From Anaerolineae bacterium (GTDB lineage: Bacteria > Chloroflexota > Anaerolineae > J102), in NCBI GenBank assembly GCA_015493675.1, contig WGCR01000356.1, positions 1 through 5,469 on the forward strand: a stretch of 5,469 nt of DNA. Direction: 5' to 3'. Under the pieces are notes generated by a model, which saw nothing but the letters and a program-made list of their open reading frames with translations, had not been told where the DNA came from and made no database searches. The translations under genes were made by a program, and so were the position numbers. Shown here one piece after another: positions 1-5,468 of the stretch; within the stretch, counting starts at the first letter, position 1; each line of letters opens with the position of its first letter.

Positions 1-1
1 G

Positions 2-892
2 TTTCGGGCCTGCGCCGAGGCGTGTGACGCCGGACGGATGCAGGTGACCACGCTGGAAGCGGGCGGGGAGCAACGTCTGTGCGATTGTCATTTCAGGCGT
101 CAATGGGTGTCTTTGCTGACCGAGCTGGGACTGCTGCTGGCATTGGCGGCGCTGCTGCTCAACCTGTTCAGCGGCTGGCAGGTGGATGGCCTGACTCTGG
201 ACCCGGGCGCCAGCGCGTCTCTCTCGCCGTATGCCGATCTCACAGTGGGGGTCAGCGCCGACGCTTCGCAATTGACGCTCTGCTGTCCGGAAAAGAGCGC
301 GCCTCTCGCCCGCGGGCGCATCATGCGCGGGAGCGTGCTGGTGCGGGCGACTGCCGAGAACAGCGCCCTGCACATCACCCTGAAGCGGGGAGATGAGGCT
401 TTGCAATTGCAGGCTATCGAGCAGGGGGCCCGCGCCGCCGATGCGCTCATCGTGCATTTTCCCGAGGCCCGCAGCGAACGGGCCATTGCCGCGCCCGAGG
501 CCAATCTTTTCTTCCGTCTGGTGGCGCTGGATGACGGCGGATTCCGGGTGCAGGCCCTGGATGCGGCCAATCAGGTGTTGTTCAGCCGGGATATTCATGA
601 AACCGCCACTTTGCCCGTGGGTGATGATCTGACGCTGACGCTCGCCCCTACCACTTTTGTGACCCTCAGCGCCCGCGGTCGACCCTGGACATGGCTGTTG
701 CTGCCGGCGTTGTTGTTGACGCTGGCCGGGCTGATCTGGCGCTGGCGGCGTCCCTACTGGCGTTTGGGCGTGCTGACCACATCGGCGGGCGCAGCCTTGC
801 GCTGGCAAGGTCCAAAATCCTCCCGCCAGCGCTTTGCCGCCCTGCTCGGGCAGTTGGCCGCATCTCGGGAATCCAACGAGGAGACATCCTGA
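2..892 (+). CDS. Membrane-anchored protein with large extracytoplasmic domain, possibly ResB-like (5' partial)
   Basis: I do not firmly recognise this protein. The frame is open to the left edge. The first in-frame ATG, at 38, has no convincing ribosome binding site, so the gene probably begins outside the window. Counting from that ATG, residues about 24-46 form a hydrophobic helix. Residues 47-215 are a hydrophilic, probably beta-rich domain, residues about 217-236 form a second helix, and a basic tail (RWRRPYW) follows. The order helix, large outside domain, helix, short cytoplasmic tail matches the C-terminal half of ResB/Ccs1 cytochrome c biogenesis proteins. That family normally has two more helices upstream, which would lie outside the window. 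The first helix contains TELGLLLALAALLLN, where ResB proteins usually have a heme-liganding histidine; here the position appears to be Glu. The assignment is therefore weak and could be wrong. The stop overlaps the udk start (TGATG), so the two are translationally coupled. Confidence 0.6.
   Translation, partial: FRACAEACDAGRMQVTTLEAGGEQRLCDCHFRRQWVSLLTELGLLLALAALLLNLFSGWQVDGLTLDPGASASLSPYADLTVGVSADASQLTLCCPEKSAPLARGRIMRGSVLVRATAENSALHITLKRGDEALQLQAIEQGARAADALIVHFPEARSERAIAAPEANLFFRLVALDDGGFRVQALDAANQVLFSRDIHETATLPVGDDLTLTLAPTTFVTLSARGRPWTWLLLPALLLTLAGLIWRWRRPYWRLGVLTTSAGAALRWQGPKSSRQRFAALLGQLAASRESNEETS
878..884 (+). promoter_or_regulatory. Ribosome binding site of udk
   Basis: GAGGAGA lies 7 bases before the ATG at 892. 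It sits inside the last codons of the preceding gene. It fixes the udk start at 892, although the reading frame stays open much further upstream (an in-frame ATG at 691 would add 67 residues with no homology to uridine kinases). Confidence 0.8.
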
Positions 893-1545
893 TGACTGAA
901 AACCGATCATCTGCTCTGAATCCCATCGTTGTCGGCATTGCCGGAGGCAGCGGCTCGGGCAAGACCACGGTGGTGCATCGCATCCTGGATCGCGTGGGCT
1001 GGGATCGCATCGCCTATCTACCCCACGACGCCTACTACAAGGACGCCGCTCATCTGCCCTGGGAGGAGCGCATCCATCTCAACTACGATCATCCCAAATC
1101 GCTGGACAACGACCTGCTCATCGAGCATATCCAACTGCTTTTGCAGGGCCAGCCGGTGGATACGCCCATCTACGATTTTTCCCATCACGTGCGCAGCGCC
1201 GAGACCCGCCGCGTGCTGCCAAGTCCCGTCATCCTGGTGGAGGGCATTCTGGTGTTTGCCGATAAGCGGTTGCGCCAGTTGATGGATATCAAGCTCTATG
1301 TGGACACTGCCGCGGATGTGCGGTTCATCCGTCGCCTGCTGCGGGACATCAATGAACGCGGGCGCACGGTGTCATCGGTGGTGGAGCAATACCAGAGCAC
1401 GGTGCGGCCCATGCACATGAAGTTCGTGGAGCCCACCAAAGCCTACGCCGACATCATCATCCCCGAGGGCGGGCATAATGATGTGGCCATGGAGATGGTC
1501 ATCGGGCGCATCGAGGCGCTGCTGGCGGAGCATGAGAGGGGGTAG
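892..1545 (+). CDS. udk: Uridine kinase (uridine/cytidine kinase)
   Basis: Cytoplasmic pyrimidine-salvage enzyme that phosphorylates uridine or cytidine to UMP or CMP using a nucleoside triphosphate. The 217 residues match the usual length of about 210. The Walker A P-loop is GGSGSGKTT at residues 18-26 (Lys24). HDAYYKD at 45-51 corresponds to the nucleoside-binding QDSYYKD segment of characterised enzymes. NYDHPKSLDNDLL at 64-76 and PIYDFSHHVRSAET are further family signatures. VILVEGILVF is the beta strand with the conserved Glu-Gly, and FIRRLLRDINERGR is the Arg-rich lid. The C-terminal part holds the VRPMHMKFVEPTKAYADIIIPEGG signature. The start is set by the site at 878-884. It overlaps the upstream gene by one base and is followed after 8 bases by the next gene, which indicates an operon. 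Family membership is clear; uridine specificity is inferred from homology. Confidence 0.95.
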   Translation: MTENRSSALNPIVVGIAGGSGSGKTTVVHRILDRVGWDRIAYLPHDAYYKDAAHLPWEERIHLNYDHPKSLDNDLLIEHIQLLLQGQPVDTPIYDFSHHVRSAETRRVLPSPVILVEGILVFADKRLRQLMDIKLYVDTAADVRFIRRLLRDINERGRTVSSVVEQYQSTVRPMHMKFVEPTKAYADIIIPEGGHNDVAMEMVIGRIEALLAEHERG

Positions 1546-1553
1546 ATTTCGAC

Positions 1554-2108
1554 ATGCGCTCCCAAAGACAGCCTCTGCTTTTGAAAAAGCCCGGCAAGTT
1601 GGTTTATCGTTTGCAGACACAGAGACCGGCGCTTCCGCCGGAATTGTCTCTGAAATCTATTGTGCTGGAACTTTGGCCCTGGGGAGCGCTGTTCATCATC
1701 AGTTTCGTTTTCTACTATCATGCGGAATTCCGTCCCATTTTGCCTCTCCATTTGTCTCCAGAAGATAATGAGATTCTGAGACTGTTCGCCTTCATCGGGC
1801 TGGGATTGAGCGTGATCTGGCCTGCCAGATTGTTGCTGATTCTCGAATATGAATCCTTCAGAATCTATGTGCGCCGGTTTTTCCATGATCCAGCCAGTGT
1901 TGTTTGCGCCACTTGCGGGGCCAATACGCCGTTGCGGCGTTACATGAAGACGGATTCAGAGTCGGTTCTTGTCTTTGGCTGTAAGAAATGCGGGAGCTAT
2001 CAGGTTTATTGCGCGAAGTGCGGAAAATCGGCGCATGTTGCTGAGTTTTTGAGTGGCCGAGGCTGCCCTCATTGTGGCGCTCCTGGATTTATGGTGAAAG
2101 GCGCATAA
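1554..2108 (+). CDS. Two-helix membrane protein with C-terminal double zinc ribbon, unknown function
   Basis: I do not recognise the family. The 184-residue protein has a basic N-terminus, a hydrophobic helix at about 39-56, a second at about 75-97 (LRLFAFIGLGLSVIWPARLLLIL), and a Cys-rich C-terminal domain. Four CxxC knuckles occur at C118/C121, C143/C146, C153/C156 and C171/C174, each followed by Gly (CATCG, CKKCG, CAKCG, CPHCG). The first two and the last two could each bind one zinc, giving a double zinc ribbon that is probably on the cytoplasmic face. Such modules commonly bind nucleic acid or protein partners, but nothing here shows which. The start is plausible: a purine-rich stretch (AGAGGGGGT, 1535-1543) at the end of udk lies about 10 bases upstream. 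Base composition is visibly more AT-rich than udk or galE. The gene directly follows udk, so it may be cotranscribed, and it ends six bases before an inserted repeat. Confidence 0.8.
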   Translation: MRSQRQPLLLKKPGKLVYRLQTQRPALPPELSLKSIVLELWPWGALFIISFVFYYHAEFRPILPLHLSPEDNEILRLFAFIGLGLSVIWPARLLLILEYESFRIYVRRFFHDPASVVCATCGANTPLRRYMKTDSESVLVFGCKKCGSYQVYCAKCGKSAHVAEFLSGRGCPHCGAPGFMVKGA

Positions 2109-2114
2109 TATCCC

Positions 2115-2262
2115 CTCTGCTGAAAAAACATTCAACACGGAGGCGCAGAGCGCACGGAGAAAGAAAAACGCGGGGTTGGAGAGGAATTTCTCTGTGAACT
2201 ACCGCTATTTTCTCCGTGTCCTCCGTGTCTCTGTGGTGAAATGATCTTTTTGCAGTGGAGTC
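2115..2262. mobile_element. MITE-like palindromic repeat, copy 1
   Basis: This 148-bp element begins CTCTGCTGAAAAAAC and ends TTTTTGCAGTGGAGTC. Its two halves are imperfect inverted repeats built on CACGGAG / CTCCGTG units: CACGGAGGCGCAGAG on the left against TCCTCCGTGTCTCTG on the right. It matches copy 2 (3108-3256) in the same orientation at roughly 85-88% by eye. Flanking bases fit an 8-bp target duplication with one mismatch: AATATCCC before and TATATCCC after. There is no room for a transposase, so movement would need one supplied in trans. It lies in the convergent gap between the zinc-ribbon gene and pgeF, where its hairpin could also block read-through. Repeats of this CACGGAG type are known from many bacterial genomes; assignment to a specific transposon family is not possible here. 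Confidence 0.8.
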
Positions 2263-2308
2263 TATATCCCCTCTTTGCGCCTGGATGGTTTTGTGTGAGA
2301 TCAATTGA

Positions 2309-3091
2309 TTAGCGTAGCATCACCACCGCGCCAAAGCGCCCGCTTTTGCCTTTGTCGCCCCGGTGCGAGAAGAAGATGTCGGTGTGGCAAGCGGTGCAGA
2401 GCTCAGCCACCTCGACGCTACCCACGCCCGCGTCCTGCAACTGCCGGGCGTTGGCCTGCCACAGGTCGAGATAGGCATGGCCCGGGCGCTGGCTGGGGCG
2501 TAGCAGATCGTCCGGGTCTTGCTGGCTGTCGCGGATGGCCGCGGCCACCTCGGGCCCGACCTCGTAGCAGCAGGGGCCGATGGCCGGGCCCACCGCGCCC
2601 ACCATCCGGGCCGGGTCGCTGCCGAAGGCTTCGGTCATGGCCCGCACCGCGGCTTCGGCTGTGCGGTTGACCACGCCCTGCCAGCCGGCGTGGGCAATGC
2701 CCGCGGCCCGATGCTCGGGATCATACAGCAGGATGGGGGTGCAGTCCGCGTAGCGTTGCAGCAGAGGAATGCCGGACGTGTTGGTGATCAAGCCATCCGC
2801 CTTGCCCAGGCTGCCCCCGCGATGCTTCGCATCGGCCAGAAGAATGCGGCTGCCATGCACCTGCCAGGTGGTCGTCAACGCTTCCCGCTTCGCACCGATT
2901 GCCGCAGCCACCCGATGATAGTTCTCCTCGACGCGGGCCTTGTCATCCCCCACCGTCCAACCCAGGTTCAGGCTGTCCCAGGGGGCCGGACTCACGCCCC
3001 CGCGGCGGGTAAACACCGCGTGGATGAGCTCGGGAAAAGCGTCCAGGGTTTCGAATGTGTAGTAAGGGGTGGGGAGGTCGTGGTAGATCAT
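2309..3091 (-). CDS. pgeF: Laccase-domain purine nucleoside phosphorylase / peptidoglycan editing factor PgeF (YfiH family)
   Basis: The 260-residue protein matches the usual YfiH/LACC1 length. Members cleave purine nucleosides (adenosine and inosine phosphorolysis, adenosine deamination) and were earlier called polyphenol oxidases. The E. coli protein is also linked to correct peptidoglycan stem-peptide composition. The three zinc ligands are present: His79 in QVHGSRI, Cys117 in YADCTPILL and His134 in HAGWQG. Other signatures are FTRRGGVS near the N-terminus, KADGLITN, AIGPCCYEVG, and a C-terminal CTACHTDIFFSHRGD followed by GRFGAVV. The ATG at 3091 gives a normal N-terminus. No clear ribosome binding site is seen before it, and an in-frame stop lies about 20 bases upstream inside the inserted repeat. 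The gene follows galE on the same strand with a 200-base gap, most of it repeat copy 2. The in vivo substrate is inferred from the family. Confidence 0.93.
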   Translation of the reverse strand: MIYHDLPTPYYTFETLDAFPELIHAVFTRRGGVSPAPWDSLNLGWTVGDDKARVEENYHRVAAAIGAKREALTTTWQVHGSRILLADAKHRGGSLGKADGLITNTSGIPLLQRYADCTPILLYDPEHRAAGIAHAGWQGVVNRTAEAAVRAMTEAFGSDPARMVGAVGPAIGPCCYEVGPEVAAAIRDSQQDPDDLLRPSQRPGHAYLDLWQANARQLQDAGVGSVEVAELCTACHTDIFFSHRGDKGKSGRFGAVVMLR

Positions 3092-3107
3092 GGATATTGG
3101 GTATTGG

Positions 3108-3256
3108 CTCTACTGAAAAAACCTTCAACACGGAGACACAGAGCGCACGGAGGAAGAAAAAAGTGAGGTTTTGAGAGATTTTTCTCCGTGAACCACTACT
3201 ATTTTCTCCGTGTCCTCCGTGTCTCCGTGGTGAAATAACCTTTTTGCAGTGGACTC
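3108..3256. mobile_element. MITE-like palindromic repeat, copy 2
   Basis: This 149-bp element begins CTCTACTGAAAAAAC and ends TTTTTGCAGTGGACTC, in the same orientation as copy 1. The left end CTACTGAAAAAACC and the reverse complement of the right end CCACTGCAAAAAGG form imperfect terminal inverted repeats. They continue into CACGGAGACACAGAG on the left and, as its partner, CTCCGTGTCTCCGTG on the right. It is bounded by a perfect 8-bp direct repeat, GGTATTGG, at 3100-3107 and 3257-3264, as expected for a target duplication. It sits in the galE-pgeF gap, 17 bases upstream of the pgeF start. The whole element can fold into a long imperfect hairpin in a galE-pgeF transcript. Confidence 0.85.
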
Positions 3257-3291
3257 GGTATTGGATGACGAGAATATCCAATATCTACTAT

Positions 3292-4284
3292 CTAATCTTC
3301 ATACCCTTTCGGGTGCGCGCTGTGCCACTGCCAGTCGGTTTCGATGATCTCCCGCAGGCCGTAGCGGGGCTGCCAGCCCAGGACTTCTTTCGCTCGGGCG
3401 TTGTCGGCCCAGATGCGCACCGCATCGCCTGGGCGCCGCGGGCCAAACTCGATCTCGAAATCCCGGCCCGTTACCTCCCGCACCATGTTGATGATCTCCA
3501 GCACGCTGCTGCCCTGGCCCGTGCCCAGGTTGAAGGCCATGCTCTCGCCGCCGTTCCACAGATAATTGAGAGCGGCTATGTGGGCGGTGGCCAGATCATC
3601 CACGTGGATATAGTCGCGGATGGCGGTGCCGTCGGGCGTGGGATAATCATTGCCATAAACGAAGAAGCGCTCCCGTTGTCCCAGCAGATATTCCATGAGG
3701 ATGGGAATGAGACGGCTGGCGGGTTTGTATTCATCGCCGATGCGGGCGTCGAAGCTGGCCCCGGAGGCGTTGAAATAGCGCAGCGGCGTAAATTTGACGC
3801 CCCTGGTCTGGTCGTACCAGGCCATCACCTGCTCGGCCAGATGCTTGGACGCACCGTAGACGCTCTCGGGCTTGGCGCTTTCTTGCTCGGTCACAGGCAC
3901 ATGTTCGGGCGTGCCATACACGGCGCAGGTGGAGGAAAAAACAAGATGCTTCACCCCGGCCGCGGTCATGGCGTCAAGCAGATTGACGCTGCCCTGGATG
4001 TTGTTACGGAAATATTTGCCTGGCTGGCTCATGCTCTCGCCCACCTCGACATAAGCCGCAAAGTGAATGACGCCGGCGATGTCGGGGTGTTGCTGAAAAA
4101 CAGCGCTGATTTCATCGGGATTCAGCAGATCGCCCACGATGAGGGGGGCGTTTTCAACGGCCTGAGCATGGCCGTGCACCAGATTATCGAAAACGACGAC
4201 GTCGTAGCCCTGGCGCTGCAATTCGCGTACGGTGTGACTGCCGATATACCCGGCTCCGCCGGTGACAAGGATTTTTTTGCTCAT
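3292..4284 (-). CDS. galE: UDP-glucose 4-epimerase
   Basis: Interconverts UDP-glucose and UDP-galactose in the cytoplasm, with tightly bound NAD. It serves the Leloir pathway and supplies UDP-galactose for surface polysaccharide. The 330 residues are typical of an extended short-chain dehydrogenase (about 330-340). The NAD-binding GGAGYIGS is at residues 9-16. The catalytic Ser/Thr segment FSSTCAVYG places Thr119 at the usual Ser/Thr position. The catalytic YxxxK is Y143-G-A-S-K147. PLRYFNASGAS (167-177), TPDGTAIRDYIHVDDLA (216-232) and the C-terminal GPRRPGDAVRIWAD are GalE signatures. The start has a good ribosome binding site (AGGAG at 4291-4295). Upstream on the same strand is rimO, across a 218-base gap rich in palindromes, so galE probably has its own promoter. 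Downstream is pgeF. Because such epimerases vary in substrate, action on UDP-N-acetyl sugars cannot be excluded. Confidence 0.95.
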   Translation of the reverse strand: MSKKILVTGGAGYIGSHTVRELQRQGYDVVVFDNLVHGHAQAVENAPLIVGDLLNPDEISAVFQQHPDIAGVIHFAAYVEVGESMSQPGKYFRNNIQGSVNLLDAMTAAGVKHLVFSSTCAVYGTPEHVPVTEQESAKPESVYGASKHLAEQVMAWYDQTRGVKFTPLRYFNASGASFDARIGDEYKPASRLIPILMEYLLGQRERFFVYGNDYPTPDGTAIRDYIHVDDLATAHIAALNYLWNGGESMAFNLGTGQGSSVLEIINMVREVTGRDFEIEFGPRRPGDAVRIWADNARAKEVLGWQPRYGLREIIETDWQWHSAHPKGYED

Positions 4285-4290
4285 GAGATG

Positions 4291-4295
4291 CTCCT
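4291..4295 (-). promoter_or_regulatory. Ribosome binding site of galE
   Basis: On the minus strand, AGGAG lies six bases before the ATG at 4284. It supports that start codon, which gives the normal short MSKKILVTGG N-terminus of the family. Confidence 0.8.
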
Positions 4296-4306
4296 AAAGT
4301 TGAATG

Positions 4307-4397
4307 ATTAATGATTGAAGATTAAAGATTGGCGCGCCGTTGCATGTCTCAGACAATAGACGCCCTCTTTACTCATCAGTCATTAATAATCATTAAT
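4307..4397. repeat. AT-rich inverted repeat in the galE leader region
   Basis: ATTAATGATT at 4307-4316 is the exact reverse complement of AATCATTAAT at 4388-4397. It sits in an AT-rich stretch with related short words (AATGATT, GATTAAAGATT) that contrasts with the GC-rich genes around it. It lies upstream of galE, so it may contain the galE promoter or an operator. I could not pick a convincing -35/-10 pair. It may equally be a remnant of dispersed intergenic repeats. Confidence 0.4.
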
Positions 4398-4434
4398 GGC
4401 TCAACAGGATTTCAGGGGCATTGGCTTTATCAGA

Positions 4435-4459
4435 CCAGCCGGATTCGCAATCCGGCTGG
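4435..4459. repeat. Perfect hairpin 1, 11-bp stem, loop CGC
   Basis: CCAGCCGGATT at 4435-4445 pairs fully with AATCCGGCTGG at 4449-4459 around the loop CGC. It shares the core GGATTCGCAATCC with hairpin 2, 36 bases further on. It resembles REP-like extragenic palindromes. Confidence 0.75.
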
Positions 4460-4475
4460 ATGCAGAGAGCTCCCA

Positions 4476-4496
4476 GGGCGGATTCGCAATCCGTCC
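4476..4496. repeat. Hairpin 2, 10-bp stem with one G-U pair, loop CGC
   Basis: GGGCGGATT at 4476-4484 pairs with AATCCGTCC at 4488-4496 around the loop CGC, with one G-T (G-U in RNA) pair. Its core is identical to that of hairpin 1. The pair lies directly downstream of the rimO stop codon and could stabilise the 3' end of that message or slow transcription. Confidence 0.7.
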
Positions 4497-4502
4497 GGCA
4501 TC

Positions 4503-5468
4503 TCACCCCCTGAAATCCAAAAGAACCTCATTAATTATTTCTCCTACCAGATCATATTCCATCGCGTCCACGATTTTCACCTCCACCATTTCGCCCAGGG
4601 GCAACTCGCCGGGGATGATGACGTAGCCATCCACTTCGGGGGCGTCGCGATAGGTGCGAGCCAGGGTCATGCCGTCGTCATGGGTCTCGGTCAGGGCTGT
4701 GAGGGTGCGCCCGATCTGCGCCCGGTTGCGGGCCAGCGAGATGGGCTGCTGCAGGACCATGACCTGATGCCAGCGTTCCTCCTGCACATCGGGCGGGATT
4801 TGATCGGGTAGGGCGGCTGCGGGCGTGCCCGGCTCGGGGCTGAATTTGAACACGCCCACCTTGTCGAACTGGATGGCCTCGATGAAATCCAGCAGGCCCT
4901 GGAATTCGGCTTCGGTCTCGCCGGGGTAGCCGACGATGAAGGTGGAGCGCAGGGCGATGTCGGGCATGGCCGCGCGCAGCTTCTCGATGGTCTGCAACAC
5001 CCGATCCACATTACTGGGCCGTCGCATCCGCCGCAGCGTGGCGGGATGCCCGTGCTGCAAGGGGATGTCGAGATAATGCAGGATCTGTGGCGTCTCCGCC
5101 ATCACATGGATGAGTTCGTCGCTGACATGGCCCGGATAGGCGTACATCAGCCGCAGCCAGTCCAGGCCCGGCGTGCGGCGGGCGATGGCGTTGAGCAGAC
5201 GGGCCAGGCTGTCGGGCTCGCCGCGATCGCGGCCATAATCGGTGGTGTCCTGGGCCACGATCACCAGCTCCCGAGCGCCAGCCTGCACCAGATTGCCCGC
5301 CTCGGCCACCACGCTCTCGAAAGGATGAGAACGGAGCTTGCCCTTGAAGCCGGGGATGGTGCAGAAGGCGCAGGAGGCGTTGCAGCCATCGCTGATCTTG
5401 AGATAGGCGGAGGGAGAAAGCCGGGGCGGGCAATCTGGTGCAGGCTGGCGCTCGGGAGCTGGTGATCG
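4503..5468 (-). CDS. rimO: Ribosomal protein S12 methylthiotransferase RimO (5' partial)
   Basis: Radical SAM enzyme with iron-sulfur clusters that adds a methylthio group to a conserved aspartate of ribosomal protein S12. About 320 codons are open to the right edge. The family has about 440 residues, so the N-terminal methylthiotransferase domain is missing from the window. The radical SAM motif CNASCAFC (CxxxCxxC) is encoded at 5384-5361, preceded by AYLKISDG. VIVAQDTTDYGRD, DIPLQHGHPATLRRMRRPSN and TFIVGYPGETEAEF follow. A C-terminal TRAM domain carries ARTYRDAPEVDG, whose APEVDG distinguishes RimO from its tRNA-modifying relative MiaB. The frame stays open to the edge only formally: bases 5425-5469 are an inverted copy of 5257-5301, so genuine rimO sequence probably stops near 5424, at the codons for RLSPSAYLKI. 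The stop at 4503 lies beside a palindromic structure. Confidence 0.92.
   Translation of the reverse strand, partial: RSPAPERQPAPDCPPRLSPSAYLKISDGCNASCAFCTIPGFKGKLRSHPFESVVAEAGNLVQAGARELVIVAQDTTDYGRDRGEPDSLARLLNAIARRTPGLDWLRLMYAYPGHVSDELIHVMAETPQILHYLDIPLQHGHPATLRRMRRPSNVDRVLQTIEKLRAAMPDIALRSTFIVGYPGETEAEFQGLLDFIEAIQFDKVGVFKFSPEPGTPAAALPDQIPPDVQEERWHQVMVLQQPISLARNRAQIGRTLTALTETHDDGMTLARTYRDAPEVDGYVIIPGELPLGEMVEVKIVDAMEYDLVGEIINEVLLDFRG

Larger units (their letters stand above)
4407..4518. repeat. 12-bp inverted repeat enclosing two hairpins at the 3' end of rimO
   Basis: GGATTTCAGGGG at 4407-4418 is the exact reverse complement of CCCCTGAAATCC at 4507-4518. The right arm overlaps the last codons of rimO (Asp-Phe-Arg-Gly, then stop). 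Between the arms lie the hairpins at 4435-4459 and 4476-4496. A short extra helix, GATGC (4459-4463) with GCATC (4498-4502), can enclose the second hairpin. In a rimO transcript the whole region could fold as a branched structure. It has no T-run after it on the minus strand, so it is not a classical intrinsic terminator. Confidence 0.6.

Noticed and set aside
691..891. Possible upstream extension of udk to an ATG at 691
   Set aside because: The added residues do not resemble uridine kinase and overlap the upstream gene. The good ribosome binding site at 878-884 places the start at 892.
2089..2304. Small minus-strand reading frame across repeat copy 1 (translation contains HRDTEDTEK)
   Set aside because: It is a translation of the palindromic repeat. 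Peptides of this kind are familiar false gene calls from CACGGAG repeats.
2264..2310. Palindrome ATCAATTGAT (2300-2309) at the pgeF stop as a possible terminator or operator
   Set aside because: It is only 10 bp, AT-rich and without a loop or T-run, so it is easily chance.
2108..3264. Composite transposon carrying pgeF between the two repeat copies
   Set aside because: Each copy has its own different flanking duplication, there is no transposase, and pgeF is an ordinary chromosomal gene beside galE.
2943..3281. Minus-strand reading frame across repeat copy 2 and the start of pgeF (contains SPRRHGGHGE and FLRALCVSV)
   Set aside because: It overlaps pgeF in another frame and encodes the repeat. 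No ribosome binding site or conserved domain is seen.
3244..4311. Long 355-codon plus-strand reading frame opposite galE
   Set aside because: It is the antisense shadow of galE caused by high GC at third positions; galE has all the expected motifs on the other strand.
5011..5433. Minus-strand reading frame of 140 codons overlapping rimO in another frame
   Set aside because: It runs through the rimO radical SAM region out of frame; the rimO frame has clear conserved motifs there.
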